This document shows, piece by piece, positions 1 to 12,200 of a stretch of DNA of 64,000 nt. The notes beneath the pieces were generated by a model. That model saw nothing but the letters and a program-made list of their open reading frames with translations. It did not search any database and was not told the origin of the DNA. Location of the stretch: the NCBI GenBank assembly GCA_032622095.1, contig CP136062.1:143672351-143736350 (forward strand). The letters run 5' to 3'. Within the stretch, counting starts at the first letter, position 1. Each line of letters opens with the position of its first letter. Source of the stretch: Siphonodentalium dalli (taxonomy: Eukaryota > Mollusca > Scaphopoda > Gadilida > Siphonodentaliidae). The position numbers were made by a program, and so were the translations under genes.

Positions 1-507
1 GATTCTATATACACTGGAGATGATTATATTAGAAACTCGAGATTTGTTTGCTAGAGAGATCCAGAACAATTCTTCGTTAAAACTCTCTTGCCATTTGTGG
101 CTGGATTTCTGTAAAGCGTGCGTAAGATCGCAGACAGATATTTCAACAGTTGTGAGTCATGCATAATAATAACTGAGTTTTGTCAATAACTTTGCATGTT
201 CATTGTTATGGAACATATATTGCACTATATTTTATTGAAGTTGAAGTGACGTCTCTCCTCATCAACGTGACAGACAATCATATCTACGCAGTTACCATGG
301 ATATAGGCATGCATTAGCTGCCATTGTTACAGGCAGAATTAACGAAGTTGCGGAACACCTACAATAGATTTATTTATTTATTTATTTATTATAGTGACGT
401 TATGTTAACAAACACCCGGCCCATAGGGCCTATAAGTCACTTGGTACACAAATACAATATTATTATTATTAATGCATGGCTATTTAGATAGTTTTGATTG
501 TCTGATT
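1..507. repeat. 507-bp direct repeat, copy 1
   Basis: Bases 1-507 recur, as far as I can read without a mismatch, at 6086-6592. The unit contains an ATTT microsatellite, an ATT run, and a 120-nt open stretch (2-121 here) followed by a GTAAGA donor-like site. The ends do not show the TG...CA of an LTR, and no retroelement genes lie between the copies. The left boundary coincides with the window edge, so the true repeat may be longer. It is either a tandem duplication with a ~6.1-kb period or a dispersed element. Confidence 0.85.
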
Positions 508-1311
508 TTAATTACATCAGGTACTTATAATAAATGATAGTTCATTCAGACAACATCCTCTAAGTTGCCTAATAATAGAGACAAACTAATAATAGTGATG
601 GTGGGATTTTTTAGCTAAAATTAATAATAGTAACCACAGCAATTTCACTCTATGTCTCTTAGTGATCTGATCATGGGAAGTGTTCTCCAAATATAATAAC
701 AGTGTTGACACTATCATATTATTGACACTATTATTGCACATGAGAGTACCGTTACTAGTACATGTACTAGTAGATGCTAATATGAGTAAGTCATTATCAA
801 GTCTGGCTCTTCTTGAATTCAACTAGCATAGTGATATTCAACTACATGTATTATATCTTAATTGTACTACCATACACAATGTATACTGGTACGGTATATA
901 CGTAAACTCCAGGTTTTCTCTATTTTTACTAAAACTTCATGGAATCATCTCACTTCGTAATGCACAACCACTTAAAATATACATGTATATAACACTATAA
1001 TTTTAACAGAGCAAATGAGAAGGCATCATATTCCAATATAAAAAGAATTCTACAGCTTATTACAGGAGACCTGTTTATTTCATAATGGCAGAAGTACATG
1101 TGCATGTACCGGTATGCCATTTGAAATTTGAATGACATTATAAATAACTTCTCACCAAGATGATTTCAAAATTCTAACTACTAGTACAAGTAAATCAGTT
1201 AAATAATCAAAAATGCCAGCACCGATATATATACTGTACTTAGTACATGTAGTAGGTACCGTACATGAGATATTTTCACCACTTCATAATAGTTGAATAT
1301 ATACGGTACAT
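508..1311. other. AT-rich non-genic stretch
   Basis: I see no supportable gene. It is rich in ACATGT/TACATGTA words and in short ACGGTA/TACCGT motifs. An open frame on the minus strand at 586-822 has biased, low-complexity residues and no splice or family signal. Confidence 0.6.
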
Positions 1312-2737
1312 GTACAGGTGTGACAAATCAACTTCCCCCCTGCGCATCTCCCCCCCCCCCCGGGGGGGGGGGGGAGATAAACTGGTTTTACCTAGTTTAT
1401 CTCCCCCCCCGGGGGGGGGGATGACCTACATGTAGGTTATCTCCCGCCCTGATCATAGCCCCCCCCGCCTGAATTTTCCATACCTTAACATCTATTGGCG
1501 TGATAGTCTCATTTTATCATTCACTATGACTATGTGACGTAGAAAAACTATCATTGGTGGCAAGGAAGCATGTCTTTTCTTCGGCAGAGACATTATTGTT
1601 CAGATTTTTTTTTATTGAAAATCACCCAGTTTATCTCCCCCCGCCTGAATTTTCCATACCTTAACATCTATTGGCGAGTTAGTCTCATTTTATCGTTCAC
1701 TATCACTATGTGACTAAGAAAAACTATCACAGGTGACAAGGAAGCATGATTTTTCTGTAAAAGAGACAATAATTATAGTTCGGAGAATTTTCATTGGAAT
1801 TTACCTAGTTTATCTCCCCCCCCCCGCCTGGATTTTTCACACCTTAACATCTATTGGCGAGATAGTCTCATTTTATCATTCACTATGACTATGTGACTTA
1901 GAAAAACTATCATTGGTGGCAAGGAAGCATGTCTTTTCTTCGGCAGAGACATTATTGTTCAGATTTTTTTTTATTGAAAATCACCCAGTTTATCTCCCCC
2001 TCCCCGCCTGAATTTTCCATACCTTAACATCTATTGGCGAGTTAGTCTCATTTTATCGTTCACTATCACTATGTGACTAGGGGGGGGAGAAACTGGGTGA
2101 TTTTCAATAAAAAAAAATCTGAACATTAATGTCTCTGCCGAAGAAAAGACACGCTTCCTTGCCACCAATGATAGTTTTTCTAAGTCACATAGTCATAGTG
2201 AATGATAAAATGAGACTATCTCGCCAATAGATGTTAAGGTATGGAAAATCCAGGCGGGGGGGGGGGGGGGGAGATAAACTAGGTAAATTCCAATGAAAAT
2301 TCTCCGAACTATAATTATTGTCTCTTTTACAGAAAAATCATGCTTCCTTGTCACCTGTGATAGTTTTTCTTAGTCACATAGTGATAGTGAACGATAAAAT
2401 GAGACTAACTCACCAATAGATGTTAAGGTATGGAAAATTCATGCGGGGGGGGGGGGGGGGGAGATAAACTGGGTGATTTTCAATAAAAAAAAAATCTGAA
2501 CAATAATGTCTCTGCCGAAGAAAAGACATGCTTCCTTGCCACCAATGATAGTTTTTCTACGTCACATAGTCATAGTGAATGATAAAATGAGACTATCACG
2601 CCAATAGATGTTAAGGTATGTAAAATTCAGGCGGGGGGGGGGAGATGATCATGGCGGGGGGGGGGAGATAACCTAGGTCAACTTCCCCCCCGGGGGGGAA
2701 GTTGATCAGGGGGGGAGATAAACTGTTACACCGGTAC
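1312..2737. mobile_element. Large palindromic element with poly-C/poly-G tracts
   Basis: A ~1.4-kb inverted structure. Four ~180-bp units run forward (starting near 1471, 1647, 1830 and a partial one near 2010), then three read in reverse complement (about 2085-2258, 2260-2440, 2441-2640). The units alternate between two subtypes, A-B-A-(b) then A'-B'-A', so the arms pair about a centre near 2045-2085. Unit junctions carry C or G runs of up to about 16 bases next to a GATAAACT motif. The ends GTACAGGTG (1312) and CACCGGTAC (2729) are near-perfect inverted repeats. There is no coding capacity. It is probably a non-autonomous foldback element; the family is not recognised. Confidence 0.8.
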
Positions 2738-3700
2738 AATGGAATTCAAGTTGTGTCAGACCTGTTGTTTGGCATAAACAATGTACCAGTAAGTGACTTT
2801 GGTGATCACTGTTAGTCATTGATTTTGATAACATAAGTTCATGATTTTTACAAAATAATTTTAATGAATCAAAACCATGTGCAGCCGCATGTGTAACATG
2901 TAACTGTCTTTGTCCATTAGTCATTGTCCAAGTCTGGTTTAGTCTTGATCTAATGATCAAAGGCGGAATGTTACTAGTATGTACCGGTAACTTATGATCA
3001 TGATCCGGGAGTCTGATGAATTATAATCCATTTCACAGCATTGTCCATGTCTGCATGTTTCATGACATGTAGCTACTGTACTTCTAATCAGTCTAATGTA
3101 CTATGCAGAATGATAGAATCTAAATGAACATTCAATGACCTTTTACGGCATCAGCGTTGACTGCATTTCAGCATTGACGGGCTGAGGAGTCCAGAATAGA
3201 ACTATAATCATCATATTTTGCAATAATCATTACATTCACATTGTTTGCATTCTTCCATTGCCTTGGCTTGGGTCAATCAGTGCTATTCACTTATTCGAGT
3301 CAATGTCCATGATAATAACAGTTGAATACGGCAAAGCTTGACCTGCCACACTCAGTGACTCACACACAGTGTCTGTGACCAGTCCAGTGTTAGTTCAGTC
3401 ATGAACGTAGTGCGTATCCATCTACGCTGGAAGCAGCAATCTGCGAAAGCGTTCATGTTGACCAACTTCACCAAGTCCAGTGTGCGATATTCGGATTGGT
3501 CCCGTCACTTCACATGATATTTTCTGATAATTAAGCGGTATTTCTAACATCCAAACGGGTTAAAACAGTCTATATCTAATCCGTTGTGTACACGAAAGAA
3601 TGAGATACACATTTTCTGCGAATAATGAACGAAACAAGCAGATATGACAGATGAAAAAACTATTTATTTTTAACACATAAAAATTCGGAAATTCCACACC
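2738..3700. other. No gene seen
   Basis: Unique-looking sequence with scattered short repeats around TGACT/AGTCA words at 3330-3420. I see no exon signals worth reporting. Confidence 0.5.
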
Positions 3701-3719
3701 GGAAGTTCGGCTGCGCATT

Positions 3720-4030
3720 GCGAATGTGCAGGGTGGCGAATACGGACTGTGAAATAACGTACTCTAAATCTGGGAACAATTTATCCCCAATTTCATGCAC
3801 AAGAATGTTTAAACATTACCATAACATATTCGACTTGTTTTTAATTTGTTTTCATGAAAAGGAATGATAAAAGGCACAATAAACATATCTAGAACGACAA
3901 ATAAATCCAAATTAGCCATTTCCCCGTCATATTTCGGTCAGGCAAGCGAGGTACAAAAATGTATGAATCTGAGTACGAAAGTCGGAGTGTTCCTCTATCG
4001 TATTGCAATAATCGCCAACCTATTATAATA
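3720..4030. repeat. Dispersed repeat, copy 1 (related to 57720-58040)
   Basis: This stretch matches 57720-58040 in the same orientation, with shared blocks around AACGTACTCT, GTTTAAACAT, AACGACAAATA, CATTTCCCC and GAGTACGAA and moderate divergence elsewhere. The two copies show that a ~300-bp dispersed family occurs at both ends of the window. It is non-coding. Confidence 0.6.
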
Positions 4031-6085
4031 TTAAAAAGCTATGCAGGGGGATAACTCGGAAAAAAAAATTATTGTTGTGGAAAAAGTCTCATTGCAGCGC
4101 TTTAAGTAAATAAATTTTTCTTCTTTGATAATTTTCAAATTAGCCTGAATTAGACATTAAGTGTCATTTACATACTAGTATATGCAGGTAATTATGGGAT
4201 ATAATAATTACAATGTGAATAAAACTGTAATGTGTCCTGGCCCCTCTTCACATCTATTTAAATAATATTTTTGTACTTTTCAGAAGACTATCCAAGGAAG
4301 GTTATATTTTTGTTTCTTTCAATAAATGTTATTAAAACTTTATTTCATGTCTACTTATTTACTTATTGATGGTTGTCAACAACACTGAAACAAATAATTT
4401 GACAATTCAAATAATTATTTGACAAAAGTATATTTAAAAATCAATTTAGTATACAAACACTGATACAAATATTTAGTTCATACATTACACTCATGCATCA
4501 ACTAACTGTATGAGTAAAGAGACTGTCATGAAGTATAAGAATTATTGTAATATTCTGTCATGAGTTGTTAGCTGATATTGTCAGACTGCATTAAGTTCAC
4601 CCTACCCTAGAGCTATCTGAAGTATTTTTTTTATTGATCTACACCGTGAACTAGACAATTTTCAATATAAAAACTGCCAAGCAAGCTGAAACAGACACAA
4701 TAAAAAAAAATTGCGCGCAAAAAAAATCAATGAAAATTTTGGGACCAACCCCCACAATATTCACTATTTTTCCATTTTATATCAACTTATGGGAGTAATT
4801 ATAACAATATTGAATGTATTAGTGCTTCTCATATTGCAACAAGCCACAACATATAAACAAATATGTTTAAAACAGTTGAAAATATGTCAATGAAAAAAAA
4901 AATGCAAAAAAGGTGGTCAAAAACTGTTTCCGGCCTCGGGTACCCACCCACCCCCCACCTCATGTCTCGTAAACAAATTTGCCCCCCCCCCGAGTTAGTT
5001 ATAAATTATTCGCTCAAAACTGATGTTATTGTCATGTTAGCGAGCGATACTGGAATAATCGTAAGACCTCAGTTCAATCTAAAGCAATTTAAAGCGCCTC
5101 AGTATTGCAGCATACATGTATATATTCACACTCCAACCAAGCGGATGTCATTTAGGCTGCTGAACAATAGAACAGTCTCATTGTTTATAAATAATTTTGG
5201 AAACATTTATCAGGAAAAAATTGCAAGCGCTGGAAAAAATTGGGTTTTCTGGGCTCCAGACCACCTACCCACCCCGGCCATGATTGCGGAATTTTTCGTC
5301 AGACCCACCCTCCGATACAACACGGACAATCCATTAAGGGTCAGACGCATGGTTTGACAACATTTCCTCGTATTTCAAAAATGGATTTTCTCAAAATCAG
5401 CCAGGAACTTCTTTGTGACGTTTGATACGAACGATTATTGTGACATAGTATTTAATGACCATCGACCCATTGGATATTATAACCTCATTTACTTTAATTT
5501 TATGGCATGAACAATATCTAGAATTTCAGTTCATATATCCATGATATCATATCTCAAGATCATGAGGAGACTTAATTATTCTTGATTCCAGAAATTTAAT
5601 TATATTCATTTAGAAAGGCAATTACCCATAATTTTGTTTCTATTTTTGAGAATTTCCATGTCGTTCCTGTTGATGAATGAAACATTGGGCTGAGATGAGT
5701 TGTGAGTCATGGGTTCATAACCAAGTTAATGGTGACCACTATATCTCTCAGCACAGTGACCTTATTCTGGTCACTGCCCTCTGCTTGAGTGGACCACACA
5801 GTGTATCAACATTTATTTCCATTGGGCTGGAATATCTGCGACTGCTTTATTCGTTATTATAATATTTGGGTCTATGATGCTATATTATGCCATTAAAATC
5901 TAACTCAACGTGATACAAATGAAGCCTCCTCGCATATAGCCAAGACAATAACCTATTTGGTAATTGGAGTTTTGTGTGAAATATTCTAGCAGTTCTTAGT
6001 ACCGAAAGGGACAAAAAATAATATATGTTCGACCTCTCAAATGTATTACATTTCATTGTTTTTGTTGTTTCTTAATAATTTCTCA
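4031..6085. other. Non-genic, contains A-run/C-run dispersed sequence
   Basis: Two overlapping open frames at 4711-4893 and 4863-5357 run through A-rich and C-rich low-complexity tracts. They lack splice support, so I do not call them genes. The block ATTTTGGGACCAA near 4735 recurs near 9470 with similar flanks, which points to a dispersed repeat. Confidence 0.5.
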
Positions 6086-6592
6086 GATTCTATATACACT
6101 GGAGATGATTATATTAGAAACTCGAGATTTGTTTGCTAGAGAGATCCAGAACAATTCTTCGTTAAAACTCTCTTGCCATTTGTGGCTGGATTTCTGTAAA
6201 GCGTGCGTAAGATCGCAGACAGATATTTCAACAGTTGTGAGTCATGCATAATAATAACTGAGTTTTGTCAATAACTTTGCATGTTCATTGTTATGGAACA
6301 TATATTGCACTATATTTTATTGAAGTTGAAGTGACGTCTCTCCTCATCAACGTGACAGACAATCATATCTACGCAGTTACCATGGATATAGGCATGCATT
6401 AGCTGCCATTGTTACAGGCAGAATTAACGAAGTTGCGGAACACCTACAATAGATTTATTTATTTATTTATTTATTATAGTGACGTTATGTTAACAAACAC
6501 CCGGCCCATAGGGCCTATAAGTCACTTGGTACACAAATACAATATTATTATTATTAATGCATGGCTATTTAGATAGTTTTGATTGTCTGATT
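6086..6592. repeat. 507-bp direct repeat, copy 2
   Basis: Exact or near-exact repeat of bases 1-507. A pyrimidine-rich tract and CAG sit immediately before it, so 6087-6206 reads as an acceptor plus 40 open codons plus a GTAAGA donor. That exon is tentative: phase 0-0 does not join the phase-1 EGF exon at 9113. Confidence 0.85.
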
Positions 6593-7560
6593 GAATATGC
6601 CTGAGATACAAACCGAGCAGTAGGTACAGCACAAGTGTTTACACAGTAAGCCATGATATCTACATGTACATCAGAATGAAACGGGGAAATATCGACCCGA
6701 GAAAGTAGATTTGAACGTTCCTGTCTGTGAGCTGGACAACGAATGGGGAAGTGAAGTTTTCACCTCGCCTGTTTCGTACAAGAATTAAATCCTATCCTCC
6801 ACGTCCTCATTTCTGAAACGACGCGTTTCTGTTCTGATAGGCAAGATGACACAACGGAACTGAGCCATCAGTGAACGTTCTCTGCGCGATATCCGCGAAA
6901 GCACTTAGGGTTCCACAAGGTATGCTGTTTTGAACAGTTTGTATGTACGGAGCTAACTGAGGCGTATGCCATTTCATGACATGAATATACGGAGGACCCA
7001 ATTAAATTTTTTGTTAAGTCTATGGAAACGCTATGTTGACGTAATAACAGTATCTGAGAATGCGACGAATAAACAAACATTATCAGCTCCAGCACGTCAG
7101 TAAAGGTTGACATATTTCAATATATAAGTAAAGGAAATATACATACATGTAACAGCTATGATCGGGTGGGCGTTATTCGCTCATGGCACCAAATGGTCGC
7201 TGAAAATTAAGGTTGTTTTCGGCGATACATTTACCCGATAATGCTTGGGATACATTTACATTGACAAACATTTTATGTCTATGTACATGTATATCATGCA
7301 TTTAGGTTCGTGTAAGCTCACATGGTGCTTGCATGACTGATGTGTATGTAATCGATTATGACCGTGCCAATGTTCTACTTGCATTGTATCTTAATATACG
7401 TATGTAAAATTCAGAATCTGATGTATGTCTTACATTTTGCTTGCGCTCCGATTGGAGATGTCCGAGTATGATATCATCTTGGCATCTTGACCAAAACTGT
7501 GCTAGATCGGAGTAGCATCCATGCTTGTGTGGTAGTATTCGTTAGCTCTGCGTGTGTAAG
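6593..7560. other. No gene seen
   Basis: Two overlapping minus-strand open frames at 6807-7113 have no recognisable domain and no convincing splice sites. I support nothing else here. Confidence 0.5.
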
Positions 7561-7652
7561 GGAGGGAGGATGTGTGTGTGTTGGCGAGGGTGTGTATGCG
7601 ATATATGAGAGGGTGTGTGTGTGTGAGGGGGTGTGTGTGTGTGTGTCTGTAA
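7561..7652. repeat. GT-rich microsatellite
   Basis: Imperfect GTGTGT and GAGGG runs form a low-complexity tract that leads into the 131-bp minisatellite. Confidence 0.8.
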
Positions 7653-7654
7653 TC

Positions 7655-8465
7655 GATGGATTCGAAAACGGCCGAGCCGATTTCGATGAAACTTGGTATG
7701 TGGGGGTATTTTCGGCCGGGGAGTGACATAAGCCTATTAATTTGCCCGTGCGACGTGACCTTGACCTTGAAATCTGGTAATTTCAAGGTCAAACGCCCGA
7801 ATATCACGGGATTTCGATGAAACTTGGTATGTGGGGGTATTTTCGGCCGGGGAGTGGCATAAACCTATTAATTTGCCAGTGCGACGTGACATTGACCTTG
7901 AAATCGGATCATTTCATGGTCAAACGCCCGAATATCACGGGATTTCGATGAAACTTGGTATGTGGGGGGAAACTTCGGCCGGGGATTGGCATAAACCTAT
8001 TAATTTGCCAGTGCGACGTGACATTGACCTTGAAATCGGGTCATTTCAAGGTCAAACGCCCGAATATCACGGGATTTCGATGAAACTTGGTATGTGGGGG
8101 TACATTCGGCCGGGGAGTGGCATAAACCTATTAATTTGCCGGTGCGACGTGACATTGGCCTTGAAATCGGGTCATTTCAAGGTCAAATCGCGAATTTTGA
8201 TGGGATTTCGACGAAATTTGATACATAGGGTTACTTTTGTCCACTGAGTGTTTTGGACGGGTCAAATCGTGACCCCGACCTGACCTTGACATTCAAAATG
8301 ATCAATTCAATGTCAAATCGGGTAAAACCGGATGGACGCGCACGTTTGTCGGGTTCTTTTGTCCGGGCAGTGTTTTGGACTGGTCAAATCGTGACCCCAC
8401 TTGACCTTGAACTTCAAAATGGACAATTCAAGGTCAAAACCCGGACGAAGTCGGGTCACCTTCTA
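7655..8465. repeat. ~131-bp minisatellite with paired TGACCTTGA/TCAAGGTCA
   Basis: At least five units, with the phrase TTTCGATGAAACTTGG starting at 7681, 7812, 7943, 8075 and (degenerate) 8206. More diverged units follow to 8465. Each unit carries TGACCTTGA followed about 10-20 bases later by TTTCAAGGTCA, so each can fold into a small hairpin. Units are nearly identical in the middle of the array and diverge at the right end. The open frame through the array at 7831-8247 only reflects a unit length close to a multiple of three. Confidence 0.85.
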
Positions 8466-8626
<161 letters not shown>

Positions 8627-8838
8627 GGTGTGTACGGGTCTGTGTGTGTGACTATGTCAGACATGCTTTAAAGTGAGAATGTCTCGACTTACAGTATTGC
8701 TATATTTTTATTATTTCATTGTAAAATAGATTATATATGGCTTATGTCCTATGTGTATATATATTTTTCAGTTGACTTATTTGTTTTTGTGTAATTTAAT
8801 TGTATATGTATCAATGAAATCCCATGAGGAGGTAATAA

Positions 8839-8872
<34 letters not shown>

Positions 8873-9112
8873 GTGCAATTGATTATAAACTTTCACCCTG
8901 CATAATATGACGACACACTGGCCGTGTATATATAACTGAACAAGTTAGTCATTCTGTCAACCGAGACAGTATTGTAATACCTCTGCTATGCGAGAATCGA
9001 ATCAATAATAAAATGATTCTTACGTAGCTAGTGGGCTCTCGACAACGTTTTGGAATATGACTAGTCCATGTCTGAATGACCTCTGATGACATAATACTTC
9101 ATTTCTGAACAG

Positions 9113-9235
9113 GGTGTGACGTATGCTGGCCAGGGCATTGCGTTAATAACGGGGCGTCACCATCCACTTGCCAATGCGAATCAGGGTTCCATGTGGAGAA
9201 CAGAGTCACCACCTATACGTCATCATTGTGTGTGT
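9113..9235 (+). CDS. Exon: EGF-like module
   Basis: Acceptor CTGAACAG and donor GTAAGT; 123 nt, phase 1 at both ends, the classic symmetric EGF exon. It encodes six cysteines in the spacing C-x2-C-x4-C-x9-C-x-C-x16-C, with NNG between C3 and C4 and ESGF after C5, which fits an EGF-like fold with a short C1-C2 gap. It is the first exon I can place in the gene. Because it enters in phase 1, at least one coding exon must lie upstream. A calcium-binding signature is not evident. Confidence 0.8.
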
Positions 9236-12200
9236 GTAAGTATCTAGCCACAGCCAATGATATGTGCACATGTGCCTAAATAGGTTAGACGGTAGCTTGT
9301 TCATCACTAATCACAAACACTGATAGCACGTATAACATATATCCCTTATACAACCAGGTGGGTATGTCTGCAAAAATAATTTCGCACACAGAGCTGAAAC
9401 AAAATTCCGCTCAACCTGTGACACACGCACCAACCACTTGCGTGCAAAAACATGTTTTTTTCCTCTAACAATTTTGGGACCAAACCCATTTTAAAAGACT
9501 TCACCCTAATCACCCAACATGTTTATAATGAAAATTGAAACATTTAGGCATCATTCTTAATGCTGACTAATTTACAGCATATGCAAATCTCTCAGTGATT
9601 TAGTGATAGACTATTTGAGGCAGATGCATGTACAGTTGGATATCACATTTGTCAGCATATCTGTCTTAGTTGACCGTATAATGTAAATTTGGTAAAATTA
9701 ATAGAATAGATTATCATATAATCTTTCGAAGATCAGAACAAATGTCTATATTGCAATTGCATGAATTGTATAGACATTAATTCTCTCCAAAACCATTTTT
9801 ATTTCCCGAACAAATTCAGTATAAATTTGCACTAAACCTGGATGACATCATTTTATATATCTATGGACGAGTGTTGTCAATTTTTGAAACCATTTCGATT
9901 GAGTCCTTCGATCGACCGCCGAGTTGTCCGGCTTGTTTCTTTGTGGATGCACCGAAGCTCCAGAGTCCAGAAAGTGTGTCTTCAACGTCCATACAACTCA
10001 GACCATTTTCAATACATTGTCTCAAAATTTAGAAGATCATGTGATTGGTCTAGCAGGATTCAGTTCATTAGCCATTCGGCAAACTTCTCTGGTGATATCC
10101 TCCTCGTGTTTTTATTAACTGGGTGTTTTCAGAAACGTCATTTTTTGTCGATGTTCGGTTTGAAACTTGCCCTTCACAATAAACTCTTGCTCGACTTCGA
10201 ATTCTATGCTGTCATTCTCCTGTTAAAAATGTTATTGGAGATTATTAGCGCAGTAACTGTAATATATAACCACTAGTCCATTTACTAGCTTGTGGCTTGT
10301 GTGCCTCGATACAGTCTGTTGCCGATGGCCTCACGACCCGTTGATGGTTGGATACATGCCGGTGGCTATATTATCTTGATCGACATTTATTCATTAAGTG
10401 TGAATGCATATTCAGGTAATAATTTTATTTTATTTTATTATCTGAGCTTTCTGACACAAGGGTGGACAAGCAAAGTTTATTTCTCTGAGTCAGCGAAAAT
10501 CATTTGAATAATAAAAACAGGGTATATTTACTGGACAATCCAATATATGCTATGTGAATCGAAAGGTGAAAACGACTGCATGGATCAAGAAACATATATC
10601 GGCATCAGTATCTCTATTTCAGCATTATGTATTCTTTGTGTATATCACAGGACTATAAACATGTACAAAGATCCACACCAAGCATGGATATTATTGATTG
10701 AAAGGGTTATGCATCCGCTATTTTGAACAGTATGTCTGAAATCGTATTGCCCACACCATTATTTTTCAATAGACTAAATTTATAATATGTAACAGAACGA
10801 CAGTAGCACTACTAGCGTTACTAGCGTAGACAGTAGCGTTACTAGCGTAGGCTTCGACATCATTATATCAGAATGGTCTGTTATTCAAGTCGAAGATCTT
10901 CAGGAAATAAATGAAGCTGACAGACATACAAACGAAAAGATAATACCAAGTGCAAAAGTTTTCATATTCTTCGGTGGGAAATGTTCAGATGATAAGTGCA
11001 GCAAACGGTCTTTAACTGAACATTTCCTAATGGAATTCGTCAATGAGTATTAACAAAGAGTTGAAATCACCACATGCAATGTAAAGTGGAATATATTTTC
11101 AGCCGACACCCCGCCAGAAATTCACACCTGTAGAATGGGAGTGGAGAGTGGTGCTGGAGAAGTTAGGAATTCCACATCCTCCGGATCTTCAACTTGCCTC
11201 AATCAGCTCAATATTTACGGGAGGTTTACACCAGCATTCACTTCATCCGAGTCATTAGCCGAATTCAAAATCACACCTGGCTCAATTCCACCATCATACG
11301 TTTACGAGTACAAATTCGGGTTGACGGAATCAAGGTTAACCATATTGAGGGAGTCTTCGGATGGTAAGTAATTCACAATTAATACATAATGACTGTAAAG
11401 AAGTCTCTAAATTGATGTTACGTTCATACAATGGCAAGTTTGCGCGACATATTTTGCTGATATTTTCGCTTTAGAGCACCCTATGGTGTCGCAATTTGGA
11501 GGACAACTATCATTCAAAATGCATATTTGCCAAAGCTAATGACATGCGAAGTAAAGTTTTTGTAGTTCCACACGTAACGGTGCTACTAACACATTGTCAT
11601 AAAATACCTGATTGATTCATACGAGATAATTGCATGTTATTTACAGGCAAATTTCGATAGCATCGCTACTATGAGAAATACATAAGGTTTACTTCGTATA
11701 TAGTTAGCTGTGGTACAGATGCATTTTATAAGCATCTTTGCATTCGGTTACTATCATGTTCCATTCACCACTGACACTGACATTCACTACTGGCACAATA
11801 TTAAATACAAAATTAAGTACTTGCATAGATGGTAGTGAAAACAATCAGGAAGTGAACATTTGACAATAACCTGTTGCACACATCGAATCATCGATAATCA
11901 ATAACGCCGTCCACAACAAGGGTGGCGATTTCAATGTAGTGACATTACATTGATTGCGTATGAATCACATCCAAATTGGTTATGTATATATGAATCCATG
12001 AAGAATTGTAGTTTTTATTCACAGTTGGCGTCTTGGAGACTGCCATCGCAATGACATATATATACACACGTATCTTGGATCTGTACAATATTGGAGAGAT
12101 TCAAGATCAGTTACGAACGATTTGATTCATGAGTGGTAATGCATCAGAGGAAATACGGACGCAGTTGAATCACAGCGATTGTCTTTTACCAGATAGTGTT

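Noticed and set aside
4863-5357. 164-codon open frame with a start ATG
   Set aside because: It runs through poly-A and poly-C tracts, has no splice or family signal, overlaps another frame, and shares dispersed-repeat wording with ~9470.
1-6592. LTR retrotransposon with 507-bp LTRs
   Set aside because: No TG...CA ends, no primer-binding site, and no gag/pol sequence in the 5.6 kb between the repeats.
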